A DNA stretch of 64,000 nucleotides from JBMYRH01 sp049602155 (GCA_049602155.1 JBMYRH010000022.1:19920-83919); one strand, 5' to 3'; shown: positions 9,343-18,031, counted from the stretch's first letter. A program made the numbers and translations. Notes: generated from the letters alone by a model not told the origin.

Positions 9343-10596
9343 TCAAGCCCACGGTCGTTGGCTCGACGTGCGCTCAGCTGGGGTCGCGCCGAGGGCCACC
9401 GCGTTCTCCTCATCGCCCGTCCATGCGCGCCACCCGCCATCGTAGACGGAGAGCCGGCGCCACCCCATCACCGACGCGTAGAAGCAGACCTCAGAGGCCC
9501 GCCAACTGGTCCCGCAATAGAAGGTCGTTCTGTGCGCAGGCGTAATGCCACATGCACGCCAGCGCGCGGCGATCTCGCCCCCGCTGCGCATGGTCTCATC
9601 GGGGTTGCGAAAGTCCTCAAGGTGATAGGCATCTGAGCCACCATAGGCCCAGATGGCGCCGGGGATATGCCCCCGCACCGTGATGTCGGGGTAGCCGGAG
9701 GTGGCGCCGACGAACTCGAACCAGCTCCGCACACTGAGCACTTGCGCATCCGGAGCAGCCAAGCGCGCTTTGAGCTGGGCGGTGTCCAAGAAGAGCTCAG
9801 GGCACCGCGGGAACGCCCCAGGCCACGTGTGCACTGCCTGGGGCGCAGCGTAGCCCGACTCTAAGCTGTAGCCGGCCCGCAGCCATGCTGCTTTCCCCCC
9901 CTCGAGTAGGCGCACGTCCTCTACCCCTGCGTAGCTTAAGATGTGCGCCACGCGAGCTGCTGCGAGGGTGTTGGCGCTGTAGAGGACCACCGGTTGGGTC
10001 GGCGCGATGCCCAGGGAGAGGAGCCGAGCCTTCAACCTGTCATCGGGGATGCGGACCCAACACGGTGCCTCTTCCAGCCACTCGGTGTCGACATAGACAG
10101 CCCCCGGGAGGTGGCCTTGGGTGTAGCCCTCCACCGTGCGCCAGCCCACCTCCAGCAGGAGCGGTCTCCGAGAGGGGCCACCGTGCATCGGTTGGCCCTG
10201 GAGAAAGGCGTCGAGTCGTCGCGGATCTAGGAGCCGCTCAAAGTGAGGTGAGGCGATCGGCTCTAAGCCGCCCTGCACATGGGTCTGCAACGCGTCCGGG
10301 GCGACCTCTAGGTTCGCGTAGCCGAGGGACGTCATCCTGTCTGCCAGCACCTGAGCCTCGGCGCCGTAAAGCGTCACGCGGCCGCCTCGCCGAACCCCGC
10401 GCTCATCAAGGAGCGTGTCGAGGTGCGCGTCATCGCGCCCATCGGCCCAGGCTGCGTCCAAGTGCACGGCTCCCGGGAGGTGCCCACCGACCGTGTGTCC
10501 GGGCTCCGGCCAACCGTTAAAATGAGCGGCCGAGCGCGTGTCTACCAGGCAAACATCAGCGCGGCTCTCACGATGGCGTGGCGTGGCTGGTTTCAC
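9343..10596 (-). CDS. three-domain rhodanese (sulfurtransferase)
   Basis: A 417-residue protein of three rhodanese folds. I chose the GTG at 10596 because CAGGAG lies 8 bases upstream. Each repeat shows the rhodanese hallmark of a domain-start DTR/LEVG/SVRS strand followed by a GH-x-PGA motif (GGHLPGAVHLD, QGHLPGAVYVD, RGHIPGAIWAY). Only the third has an active-site loop with a cysteine (FYCGTSWRAS). The first has LYGAEAQ and the second LYSANTLA at that position, so both should be catalytically dead. Typical thiosulfate or 3-mercaptopyruvate sulfurtransferases have two domains with Cys in the second, so this is an extended version with an extra inactive domain. There is no signal peptide, so it is cytoplasmic. 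Confidence 0.85.
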   Translation of the reverse strand: MKPATPRHRESRADVCLVDTRSAAHFNGWPEPGHTVGGHLPGAVHLDAAWADGRDDAHLDTLLDERGVRRGGRVTLYGAEAQVLADRMTSLGYANLEVAPDALQTHVQGGLEPIASPHFERLLDPRRLDAFLQGQPMHGGPSRRPLLLEVGWRTVEGYTQGHLPGAVYVDTEWLEEAPCWVRIPDDRLKARLLSLGIAPTQPVVLYSANTLAAARVAHILSYAGVEDVRLLEGGKAAWLRAGYSLESGYAAPQAVHTWPGAFPRCPELFLDTAQLKARLAAPDAQVLSVRSWFEFVGATSGYPDITVRGHIPGAIWAYGGSDAYHLEDFRNPDETMRSGGEIAARWRACGITPAHRTTFYCGTSWRASEVCFYASVMGWRRLSVYDGGWRAWTGDEENAVALGATPAERTSSQRPWA

Positions 10597-10754
10597 CCGT
10601 TGACTCCTGCCCCCGCTCGGCACCCTGACCAAGCCGGCCAGACGAGGGAGGGGGGTGTCTTACGCGAATCATCTCCGGGACGCCAGCCAAGGCTGCGCTG
10701 GAGAGAGGCGCCTCCTCCGTCAATTCAGGGCCCTCAGAGGCTGAAAGCGTTGCA

Positions 10755-11264
10755 TTAGCGCAGGTGCTTCGCCCTGAACTGCCGCTTGGCCTTCGTGAAC
10801 ACTGCGGAGGGGACGTTGCGGTTGTTGGCCAGGGCGAGCAAGTCTCGCTTGTAGAGGTGGTTAATGAGCTGAACGGCGACACTCAGTGGTGTCTTCGGGT
10901 TGTTCACCAGCGCGACCTTGACCGGGTACGCGCGGACGTACTTCCGGTTGGTCGCGATCGCATGGACGACGTTCTGCGAGAGCTGCTTGTTGCTCGCAAA
11001 GCTGATGACCTCTGTAGGGGTCAGTCGATCGGACTGCACGACCGCCGTGGCGACCTGGCGGTTCGTGTCACGGACGAGGATGCGCCGCGCCTCTTGGTCT
11101 CCTTTCCGTGCAAGAGAGATCTTCTCGCCGACGGTGAGTCCAAGGATCCGACGCTCAATAGAGGCTGTGGGTAGGGTAGGCATCGCGGGCTCCGCAATCG
11201 AGGATTGCCCGCAGGCAGTCACTCCAATCCAGAAGGCTCCCCCTGCATAACGAACCCCACTCAT
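10755..11264 (-). CDS. helical-repeat putative lipoprotein
   Basis: A 169-residue protein. The ATG at 11264 is preferred over a TTG four codons upstream. The N terminus (GGAFWIGVTAC, Cys18) could be a lipoprotein signal, though it is weakly basic. The rest is a regular array of short helical units such as LTVGEKISLARKGDQEARRIL, with repeats of R-D-T-N-R-Q-V, S-N-K-Q-L, N-R-K-Y-V and N-N-P-K-T. This is the style of the leucine-rich-variant/HEAT-like proteins common in deltaproteobacterial and myxobacterial genomes. The C terminus is strongly basic. No enzymatic residues are apparent; a scaffold role is a guess. It is preceded by a 430-base region without genes. Confidence 0.6.
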   Translation of the reverse strand: MSGVRYAGGAFWIGVTACGQSSIAEPAMPTLPTASIERRILGLTVGEKISLARKGDQEARRILVRDTNRQVATAVVQSDRLTPTEVISFASNKQLSQNVVHAIATNRKYVRAYPVKVALVNNPKTPLSVAVQLINHLYKRDLLALANNRNVPSAVFTKAKRQFRAKHLR

Positions 11265-11697
11265 CACAAAAACCAAAACGAATCGTCCGTTCCGGTCAGT
11301 TAAGCTGACAATACAACCGGCCTTACTTCTGGCTTACTGATCAATGCGCGCATGCATGCCAATACGCGAACACCGCGATACGATCGCGCTGCTCGCACGC
11401 GCTGCCCCTGGGATGCCTCACGATGCAGGCCATCACCACGACGAGGCCCCCAAAGCCCCCTGCCCGACTCACAGCCTCGCGCCGAAACTCTGATACACTC
11501 GACGGATTCTAGCAGAGTGCGGGCGGTCTTTGAGAGGTGACGTTTAGTCACCAAGCCAGCGTGTGCCTTGTGTGCTTCGAGGAGGTAAGGGTGAAGAGAT
11601 TGAGCCTTGAGGTGATGTGGGCCCTGGGTCACTCGGAGGACCACGGGCGCAGCTCAATAACCCCGGTCAGCCTCGCCTCTACATCGGGAGGCCGAGC
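11265..11697. other. intergenic region between divergent genes, 433 bases
   Basis: No supported gene. It contains a perfect inverted repeat at 11536-11552 and a GGGAGG ribosome binding site at 11686-11691. Promoters for both flanking genes should lie here, but I could not place them confidently. Confidence 0.4.
11536..11552. promoter_or_regulatory. inverted repeat GGTGAC-N5-GTCACC, operator-like
   Basis: Two perfect 6-base arms around a GTTTA spacer, about 145 bases before the exported-protein gene at 11698. The size and symmetry fit a dimeric repressor site. No regulator is encoded beside it. Confidence 0.3.
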
Positions 11698-12768
11698 ATG
11701 AACTCCGACCTCACGCGGACGGTGACCCGCCCGACAATGCAGCACCTTCGACTGCTGGCCACGTGCCTACTGGTCGTGCTGATGAGCCTCTCACAGGTCG
11801 CGACAGCCTCAGAGCTCACCCCTCTCCCGTCAGCCGACCGAGAAGCGCTGAGTGCGGTGCGCGCAGACCCCCTCCCAAAGACGCTCACCCAAGGCATCCA
11901 CTTCTGGGTCTCTGACGAAGCGCACCACCACCTGTTCCGCGACACCCTGAAAGGGAGGGGCGGCGTCTACGTCGGCATCGGGACGAACCAAAACTTCGCG
12001 ATGGCGGCCTGGCAGCGCCCTGAGCTCATCGTGCTCCTCGACTTCGACCAGAGCATCATCGATCTGCACGCGGTCTACGCCGTCATCTTCGCCCACGCGA
12101 CCACCCCAGAGGAGCACCTGGCCATGTGGAGCCGTAAGCAGGCCAAGGAGGTCCGTGCGCTCCTGGTCGCCGCGATGCCCGGGGAGGGTCGCGAGGCGAC
12201 CCGTCAACGCGACCGCGCACTCCGCGCGTACAAATACGGCCGCGGGCGTGTCAGTCGAGGTCTCACGAAGATGAAGACCCGATACACAACGTGGGGGGAG
12301 CCCTCGTTCATCAACGACCAGGCGGAGTACGACTGGGTGCGCGCCATGTCGATGGCCGGGCGCATCGTCGCGATACGAGGGGACCTCACAGGGCCGCACA
12401 CGCTGAGCGACCTTGGAGCGACCCTCAAGGCTCAGGGGCGCAAGGTGACGACCTTCTACATGTCGAACACCGAGCAGTACTTTCGATATACGCCGCGGTT
12501 TAAAGCCAACATGACCACGCTCCCGCTCACCGAGGACGCCGTCATGCTCCGGACGCGCGCCTGGCGCGTCGGGGGGCTCCCGAAACCCGGGAAGAAGAAA
12601 AAACCGCTCTACTACGCCTACGTTGTGCAGTCATTTACCGACTGGGTTACCTGGCTAGAGGCTCCGAAAATCCATGGTGTGCGTGACATCCTCACTCGCG
12701 AAACTCGGGTCAAGAACGCGCTGGTCACCGTCGGTGCCCACCCGTCGCAGAAGTCAGCCAGACCATGA
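11698..12768 (+). CDS. LIC_10091-like exported protein
   Basis: A 356-residue protein. The ATG at 11698 follows GGGAGG by six bases; an ATG at 11737 would give a tighter signal peptide. The signal sequence (LLATCLLVVLMSLSQVATAS) is followed by a domain with GGVYVGIGTNQNFAMAAWQRP, ELIVLLDFDQSIIDLHAVY and the distal TTFYMSNTEQYF. These match my memory of the LIC_10091 family (Leptospira and deltaproteobacteria), which has a Rossmann-like, methyltransferase-related core. Here the glycine loop and the acidic D-F-D at the end of the second strand are both present. Export of a methyltransferase-like fold is unusual, so it may bind another ligand. The C terminus is basic. Confidence 0.6.
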   Translation: MNSDLTRTVTRPTMQHLRLLATCLLVVLMSLSQVATASELTPLPSADREALSAVRADPLPKTLTQGIHFWVSDEAHHHLFRDTLKGRGGVYVGIGTNQNFAMAAWQRPELIVLLDFDQSIIDLHAVYAVIFAHATTPEEHLAMWSRKQAKEVRALLVAAMPGEGREATRQRDRALRAYKYGRGRVSRGLTKMKTRYTTWGEPSFINDQAEYDWVRAMSMAGRIVAIRGDLTGPHTLSDLGATLKAQGRKVTTFYMSNTEQYFRYTPRFKANMTTLPLTEDAVMLRTRAWRVGGLPKPGKKKKPLYYAYVVQSFTDWVTWLEAPKIHGVRDILTRETRVKNALVTVGAHPSQKSARP

Positions 12769-12886
12769 GTCAGTGCACCTGATATCCGCTCTGTGTCCGA
12801 GCTCCATGCTCAGAAGCAACCCGACTCAATGTGCATCGACACGGTCAGTTGGGGAGCGAGGAGCCGCACCGATAAGCGTCAGTTCA

Positions 12887-12902
12887 GCGCCACTACTGGC
12901 GC
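12887..12902. terminator. hairpin between convergent genes
   Basis: GCGCCA-CTAC-TGGCGC, a perfect 6-bp stem with a 4-base loop. It sits four bases beyond the stop codon of the small minus-strand lipoprotein and about 120 bases after the plus-strand gene. No T-tract follows on either strand. Confidence 0.45.
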
Positions 12903-12905
12903 CTA

Positions 12906-13103
12906 TCAGTTGATCGTGAAGCATTTCCCCGCATACCTGCTCACCTTATAATGTGGTGGATAGCAGTAGAGCACGTCATCGCTGCCCCAACCCTCTGAGA
13001 CAAACCAGCCCGGATCGCTGCTGATCACCCCTGGGTTGATCGAGGCGCACGCCCCCATGAGCGATACGACGAGGGCAATAATGGCAAGTGATAACAGTCT
13101 CAT
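12906..13103 (-). CDS. small lipoprotein (65 aa)
   Basis: A 65-residue lipoprotein from an ATG at 13103 with CAAGGAGTGACT just upstream. The signal peptide ends LMGAC (Cys19), leaving a 46-residue mature protein that is rich in aromatics and contains two further cysteines (VLYCYPP and GKCFTIN), probably a disulfide. The short conserved-looking segment SDPGWFVSEGWGSDD has no motif I know. It is an independent unit flanked downstream by a hairpin and upstream by 600 bases without genes. Confidence 0.65.
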   Translation of the reverse strand: MRLLSLAIIALVVSLMGACASINPGVISSDPGWFVSEGWGSDDVLYCYPPHYKVSRYAGKCFTIN

Positions 13104-13704
13104 AGTCACTCCTTGAGATGGCGCAAAGACGAGCGGTGGCGTGCCTCTTCCCAGGTCGGCACCGAGCGAAGAGTGGGGGCGCACACCAGGGGCGAAGAGG
13201 CCGCTGTGTTCGCGCAAAAGAGAGCCGTCCGCCTCTCGTAAGGTCTGACGATTTTATCACCGCTGGCTCAGAGAGGTAAGCCCCCCATCAGCGCGAACGC
13301 CTCCAAAAGAGGCACCGTTGTCACTCCCGGCAGAGCATCTCGCCCGTGAAGGTACGGATCGTTGACTCAGGGGCCGTGCTCTAGGGGGCCAAGTCCCCGG
13401 CTCAGGCGAGAGCCCTGGCGCAAACCATGACGCTCAACTCCCGCCCATGCTATCGAATCGATGACGCAGGGGGCCAGATGCCGAGCTGATGACCCTGCTG
13501 AAGCTCACCGAATCGAGGCTCGTCCAGGAGTAAATTCTCGCTTCCCCAGTGGGGATGACGTGTTGACCCCAAGTCGGCGCGGCGCGCAAGAGCATCATCA
13601 CAGCCGTGAGCAGCGAGTCATAGCGGGCGCAAAGAGAGCCCGATGCCTTCACATCAAGGGGTCCTAAGGTGCATGCGTGGCGTGCGTCAGAGTCGCCCTG
13701 AGCG
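13104..13704. other. intergenic, about 600 bases, no supported gene
   Basis: Short open frames exist on both strands (for example 13461-13667 plus, 13434-13718 minus), but none has a ribosome binding site or protein-like composition. I see no tRNA-like cloverleaf and no repeats. Confidence 0.4.
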
Positions 13705-15603
13705 TTACTGCTCGCCATGCAAGCGGGTCAAGATCCCTGCGCCGGTGGTCGTGATGCGCTCGTGGAGGTGCCGGGCTCTTGGAAGCGCGCGCTCCATGTA
13801 CGCCCGGTAGAGCTCCTGGCGCTCGGGGAAGCGGGTGGCTTGGTCATGCAAGATCTCAGCAATGGCCTCGTCGGCGAGCAGCATCCCAAGGCGCTCGGCG
13901 TGGAGCATGGCCCGAGCGAAGTCGCGCTTGGGGTCCCACCCATCGGTGAGCTGCCCCCACCAGCCTTGAACCGGGGTCTGCACCACCGCGCGGACCTTGT
14001 CCGCGGCCACGCGCCCGATGAGGTGCTGCTGGGCCGTCAAAGAGAGCAGCTGGAGGCGGGCGAGGTCCCGGGCGTCAGGGTCGTTATGGGGCAAGGCTCC
14101 GACGCGCGCTTGGGCGATGCGTTTCAGGAAGTCTGCCGGGCGCTTCATGATCCCAGCCAGGGCGTCCTTCATGGCCATCAGCCCCTGGATCTGGCTCGTC
14201 CCCTCGTAGATCGGGAAGACCATCGCGTCCCGGAGGAGCTTCTCGGCACCGTACTCGCGGATGTAGCCTGAGCCGCCGTGGATCTGGATGGCTTTGCGGG
14301 CCATCTCCACGGCCTTCTCGCTCGCCAAGAGCTTGGACAGCGGCGTGAGCCGTCGAGCGATCTTCGGGCTCGTCTCGAGGATCTCTAGGAGCTCCGGCTC
14401 CACTGGCAAGCCCCCTGCCTCACGGGCGGTCTTAAAGAGCTTCGCCTTCTGCGCCTTCTCCTCGTGCTCAGCTGCCGTGAAGGCGATGGCGCGGAGGCCA
14501 GCGATGTCGACGGCCATCTCGTCGAGCATGTCGGCGATCATCTCGTGTTGGTCGATGGTCTTGCCCATGCTCCGACGCTCGGCGGCGTAGGCCTTGGACA
14601 AGCGCAACGCGGATTCACAGAGCCCAATCGACTCAAAGGAGACCCCGATGCGCGCATTGTTCATCAGCAAGAGCATATGCTTGAACCCGTCGCCACGCTT
14701 CCCGATGAGGTGGGCTGGCGCGTCATCGAAGCGCACAGTGCAGGTCGCCGAGCCATGGTGGCCCAACTTCTCCTCGATACGGTCCACAAAGACGTGCTGC
14801 GTGCGTGCCCCCTTCGGCCCCTCGGACCAAGAGGGGACCATAAACATCGACAGGCCCTTGAGGCCGGCGAAGGGGTCATCCCCTGCGGCCTCTTCGGTCC
14901 GAGCGATGGCGAAGTGGTACTTTCCGTGGCCGCTGGTGATGAAGATCTTCTCACCGTCCACACGCCAGGAGCCATCGTCGACTTGGTAGCCCTTGCAGCG
15001 CAGGGCCCCCATATCGCTGCCAGCGTCTGGCTCCGTGATGTCCATCGAGCCCCAGGCCTCGCCAGTGATGATCTCCCCCATCTCCTTGGCGAAGCGGGTC
15101 GACAAGATCTCGCCTGTCTGAGGATCGATCTCAGTGGTGCCCTCGTTGATGGAGTACACCAGCATCGCCATCGCGATGCCGCCGTGGAACCCGAAGTGAG
15201 CCGCAGCGGAGACGTCCGCGCGGCTGAAGAGCTCCACGCTGGCCATGTAGGCGATGAGCGGCAGGTTCAAGCCCCCCAGCTCACGGGGCACGCAGAGCCC
15301 GTGGAACCCGAGCTGCTTGATCTGGTCGAAGATACGGGTCAACCGAGGCGGGAAGCTCACCTCGCCGTCGACGAAGTTCACCCCCCCGCGATCGATCTCT
15401 TCTGTGTGTGGGTCGATCTCTTCGGCCACGAACTCCGCGATGCTCTCCAGCACCTCGCGATAGAAGGCCACCGCGTCCTCGGTCGAGGTGAACCCATCGG
15501 GGTCCTTGGTCTCGCGCTCCGTCAGGCGCACCAAGGGGTCCCAATTGATCCCGCGATCCATGTAGAAACAAAGGTCTTCATTGTCTTTCAGAAAGTTCGC
15601 CAT
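13705..15603 (-). CDS. acyl-CoA dehydrogenase, DmdC-like
   Basis: A 632-residue FAD-dependent acyl-CoA dehydrogenase oxidising a CoA thioester at the alpha-beta bond and passing electrons to ETF. Visible motifs are the N-terminal helical domain, the beta domain with EAWGSMDITEPDAGSDMGAL and WRVDGEKIFITSGHG, and the flavin/substrate signature GGSGYIREY followed by PIYEGTSQIQG, where Glu467 is the expected catalytic base. The length and the extra C-terminal helical extension of about 120 residues match the long class that includes DmdC (methylmercaptopropionyl-CoA dehydrogenase) and FadE-type enzymes rather than the 380-residue short-chain type. The substrate cannot be set from sequence. It stands alone, upstream of the regulator pair on the same strand. 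Confidence 0.85.
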   Translation of the reverse strand: MANFLKDNEDLCFYMDRGINWDPLVRLTERETKDPDGFTSTEDAVAFYREVLESIAEFVAEEIDPHTEEIDRGGVNFVDGEVSFPPRLTRIFDQIKQLGFHGLCVPRELGGLNLPLIAYMASVELFSRADVSAAAHFGFHGGIAMAMLVYSINEGTTEIDPQTGEILSTRFAKEMGEIITGEAWGSMDITEPDAGSDMGALRCKGYQVDDGSWRVDGEKIFITSGHGKYHFAIARTEEAAGDDPFAGLKGLSMFMVPSWSEGPKGARTQHVFVDRIEEKLGHHGSATCTVRFDDAPAHLIGKRGDGFKHMLLLMNNARIGVSFESIGLCESALRLSKAYAAERRSMGKTIDQHEMIADMLDEMAVDIAGLRAIAFTAAEHEEKAQKAKLFKTAREAGGLPVEPELLEILETSPKIARRLTPLSKLLASEKAVEMARKAIQIHGGSGYIREYGAEKLLRDAMVFPIYEGTSQIQGLMAMKDALAGIMKRPADFLKRIAQARVGALPHNDPDARDLARLQLLSLTAQQHLIGRVAADKVRAVVQTPVQGWWGQLTDGWDPKRDFARAMLHAERLGMLLADEAIAEILHDQATRFPERQELYRAYMERALPRARHLHERITTTGAGILTRLHGEQ

Positions 15604-15797
15604 GGGATCACTCCTCCGCTCCCGCGGTGCGAAGAGGCCTAAGATCCACCGAGCGTCATCGATGACTGTCAGCGACCTCGCACCTTCACCCTACCCGTCG
15701 CATAGCACGACGCGTCGCCACCTCGCCAGGGTCCCTCGAGCCATCACCGCGCCCCTGAACGCCCCCTCACTCTCTCCCGCGAGGAGGCCCTCGGCGC

Positions 15798-16343
15798 TCA
15801 CTTCTGAGGGGGATACTTTCGGAGCTTCCTCTGGAGGCTCTGTCGGTGAATGCCTAGCCACTTCGCGGCCTGCGTGATGTTGCCGTCGCACTGTCGCAGG
15901 ACGTACTCCAGATACTCGCGCTCGTGACGCGCGAGGCTCTCCCCATGCTCAGGTACTGCGATCTCTTGAGGATCCGGTTCGTCAGACCACAGCCCGTGCT
16001 CAAGGCGATCCGTGCTGACCGGCTTCGTCAGATAGTTCGACGCCCCCAAGCGCATGGCTTGGACGGCGGACGCGACCGAGCCATAGCCGGTCAGGACGAC
16101 GACACGACACTCAGGCCTGAGGCGCTTCACCTCGCGGATCAGGAGATGACCGTCCTCGCCACACAAGCGCAGATCCAGCACGGCGAACATGTAGGGCGTG
16201 GCCTCCAACTCGGCCAGCGTCTCCTCAAAGTTGCTCGCCTCACCGACCCGATAACCACGGTCCTCAAGCTCGAGCCTGAGGGTCTCGCGAAACGACGCGA
16301 CGTCGTCGACCAAGAGCACGGAGGGCAGGGCACTAATCGTCAT
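15798..16343 (-). CDS. regA: RegA/PrrA/ActR-type response regulator
   Basis: A 181-residue response regulator with a receiver domain (about 1-115) and a C-terminal Fis-type helix-turn-helix (about 144-176). The acidic pocket is Asp13-Asp14, the phosphoacceptor is Asp57 (AVLDLRL), the signalling Thr is 85 and the conserved Lys is 107. The HTH end (KWLGIHRQSLQRKLRKYPP) closely follows the signature of RegA/PrrA/ActR, global redox regulators of respiration and carbon metabolism. Its start codon overlaps the last four bases of the sensor gene (ATGA, 16340-16343), so the two are translationally coupled. A likely target is the divergent cytochrome c gene. Confidence 0.85.
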   Translation of the reverse strand: MTISALPSVLLVDDVASFRETLRLELEDRGYRVGEASNFEETLAELEATPYMFAVLDLRLCGEDGHLLIREVKRLRPECRVVVLTGYGSVASAVQAMRLGASNYLTKPVSTDRLEHGLWSDEPDPQEIAVPEHGESLARHEREYLEYVLRQCDGNITQAAKWLGIHRQSLQRKLRKYPPQK

Positions 16344-17680
16344 GCATTCTTCCCCTCACGTTGGCCGTTGAGGAGGCTCAGCGTGATGCACGCACCGCCC
16401 GCCTCCCGGTCACTGATGATCATGTCGCCGCCCAACGCGACGCACAGGTTGTTAGCGTTGTAGAGCCCAAGACCGCTCCCCCCCGACTTGGTGGTCACAA
16501 AGGGCTCCCCGAGGTGCGGGCGGATCGCGTCAGGGAAGCCCGGACCAGAATCTAACACCGCGATGACGAGGCGCTCACCCTTCCGAGCGGCCCTGATGAC
16601 GACAGGCTCATCCGCCCCGACAGCCAACATCGCTTGGTGGGCGTTATCCAGCAGGTCCGCGAGGGTCTGAGCGAGGAGCAGCTTGGGCAAAAACCACTGC
16701 CCGATCTCGTCTCCGATCTCGAGGTCAACGGCCCGCGCGTCGAGGGACCACTGGCTCGCAACCTCTTTCACTAGGAGGTCGGGCCTGAGGTCTTCAAACT
16801 TGAGGCGCTCCGAGTCTAGGGTCTGACCGATCATCGACTGAAGCACGCTCTCACACTTGTCGAGGCTCTCGCGCATCGCCACGACGTCCGGGTTCAGCTC
16901 GGGGAGCTTCGCCTGAACCCGACTGAGGCGCAGCCCTAAGACGTTGAGGGGCGTCGCCAGCTCGTGACAGAAGCCCGCAGCGAGCAGCCCAGTCGCGCGG
17001 AGGCGATCCTGTCGCGCCTGGGTCATCCGAAGCGACTCAATCACCGTCTGGCCTTCCCGCAGAGAAGCAACGAGCCAGGTCGTCAGCGTCCAAATGAGGG
17101 CCGTCACGATACTGTGCGCCAACCCTTGCACCGTGGCGTCTGTGACCGGCACACCGAGGGCGGGTGGATGGTGCGGAAACCAGGAGATGATCGCGATGAG
17201 GACCAGGAGCAGCGTCCCGACCGCGTAGCCCCACGCCCCACGGAAGATCAATGGGCAGAGGCTGGCGTGCACGAGCGTGATGGAGGCCATCGGGTTGTAG
17301 ACGCCGCCTGTCATCACCAGGAGGCTCCCCAACACCCCCAGATCCACAGCGACCTGGCCGACGAGGGCCCCCGCCGAGTGGGCGCGCTCGCTGTGCTTGA
17401 CGAAGTGCAGTGTCAGGTTGAAGAGCGCCAAGGCCAAGACGACCGCCAGGTACATCGTGAGGTGCCGGGGCTCAAGCCAGCCAGTGCTCAGCGCCGGGGG
17501 GATCACTGCGACCTGGCCCGCGATCGCGACCCACCGTAAGCGGATCAACCACAAGGCCCGAAGCGTCCGTCGCTCGGGGCCAATCGGTCCGTAGAGGACC
17601 TCCCCAGTCGCCTGGTCTGCAGTGACATCCCGCGTCTGCACGGGCGAGATGATCGGGCCTGAATGTTCGCGTTGTTTCAA
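16340..17680 (-). CDS. regB: RegB/PrrB-type redox sensor histidine kinase
   Basis: A 446-residue membrane kinase from a TTG start with AGGGG five bases upstream. About six transmembrane helices occupy residues 42-206. The third-to-fourth helix region contains GGVYNP (125-130), matching the GGxxNPF quinone-sensing motif of RegB. The H-box is CHELATPLN with His239, the RegB-type variant (HELATPL) rather than the usual HELRTPL. ATPase boxes follow: DLLDNAHQAM (N), LDSGPGFP (G1) and GGSGLGLYN (G2). Known RegB proteins respond to ubiquinone and to a downstream redox Cys; here a Cys (238) immediately precedes the phosphorylated His. It is co-transcribed with the response regulator. Confidence 0.88.
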   Translation of the reverse strand: MKQREHSGPIISPVQTRDVTADQATGEVLYGPIGPERRTLRALWLIRLRWVAIAGQVAVIPPALSTGWLEPRHLTMYLAVVLALALFNLTLHFVKHSERAHSAGALVGQVAVDLGVLGSLLVMTGGVYNPMASITLVHASLCPLIFRGAWGYAVGTLLLVLIAIISWFPHHPPALGVPVTDATVQGLAHSIVTALIWTLTTWLVASLREGQTVIESLRMTQARQDRLRATGLLAAGFCHELATPLNVLGLRLSRVQAKLPELNPDVVAMRESLDKCESVLQSMIGQTLDSERLKFEDLRPDLLVKEVASQWSLDARAVDLEIGDEIGQWFLPKLLLAQTLADLLDNAHQAMLAVGADEPVVIRAARKGERLVIAVLDSGPGFPDAIRPHLGEPFVTTKSGGSGLGLYNANNLCVALGGDMIISDREAGGACITLSLLNGQREGKNA

Positions 17681-17740
17681 GGTACCCCTGAGCTGGTTTT
17701 ACCATGCGCCGAAGGGCGTCGGGACAACACTTTTGAGGGT

Positions 17741-17755
17741 GCAACGAATTGTTGC
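17741..17755. promoter_or_regulatory. GCAAC-N5-GTTGC inverted repeat, candidate RegA-type site
   Basis: A perfect pair of 5-base arms with a 5-base spacer in the divergent region between regB and the cytochrome c gene. The RegA/PrrA consensus as I recall it is GCGnC-N5-GnCGC-like, so geometry and outer bases agree while one inner base per arm differs. It lies 61 bases upstream of regB. Confidence 0.4.
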
Positions 17756-17772
17756 GCAACGCTTTGCTGCAT

Positions 17773-17797
17773 TGTCACGACTGTCACCCGTGGTGAT
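17773..17797 (+). promoter_or_regulatory. TGTCAC direct repeats upstream of cytochrome c
   Basis: TGTCAC (17773), TGTCAC (17782) and GGTGAT (17792) are spaced 9 and 10 bases apart. They resemble the six regulon sites of the right half, but the phase is not a strict 10 bp and no clear -10 follows, so membership is doubtful. Confidence 0.25.
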
Positions 17798-17821
17798 CGT
17801 GGCTCACATGGAGCGACGACC

Positions 17822-18031
17822 ATGACCCTCAAAGGCCGCTACAACCCTCTCTTCACCTCGCGAGCCACAGCGCCCGCGGTCCGCGGTCGCGTGCACGACG
17901 TGGAGGCGGCGGCTCTCTCTGCTGAAGACAGCCCGACGCCGGGGGCATGGACGCCTGCTGAGGCGTGCACCGCGCACACCCACCGTGGAGCGCCCCACCG
18001 AATATCACGATCTAGGAGATCACCATGTTGA
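17822..18031 (+). CDS. possible 69-aa ORF upstream of cytochrome c
   Basis: An ATG at 17822 with GGAG eight bases upstream opens a 69-residue frame. It overlaps the cytochrome c start by seven bases, which would allow translational coupling. The predicted protein is basic, with His/Arg-rich ends (HTHRGAPHRISRSRR), no hydrophobic core and no recognised motif. It may be a leader peptide or simply untranslated leader sequence. Confidence 0.25.
   Translation: MTLKGRYNPLFTSRATAPAVRGRVHDVEAAALSAEDSPTPGAWTPAEACTAHTHRGAPHRISRSRRSPC

Noticed and set aside
8085..9545. Long plus-strand frame of 486 codons
   Set aside because: It lies antisense to the exported protein and rhodanese genes, is very rich in Arg/Pro/His and has no ribosome binding site or domain; it is an antisense shadow of GC-rich coding DNA.
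13300..13450. GC-rich stem-like stretch considered as tRNA
   Set aside because: No T-loop (GGTTCGAATCC-like) or acceptor-stem pairing could be found.
13434..13718. 94-codon minus-strand frame after the acyl-CoA dehydrogenase
   Set aside because: It overlaps the dehydrogenase stop codon, has no ribosome binding site and no recognisable fold; kept as non-coding.
14464..15642. 392-codon plus-strand frame opposite the acyl-CoA dehydrogenase
   Set aside because: The minus strand has a complete, motif-verified enzyme; the opposite frame shows only the repetitive Val/Leu/Asp/His composition of antisense reading.
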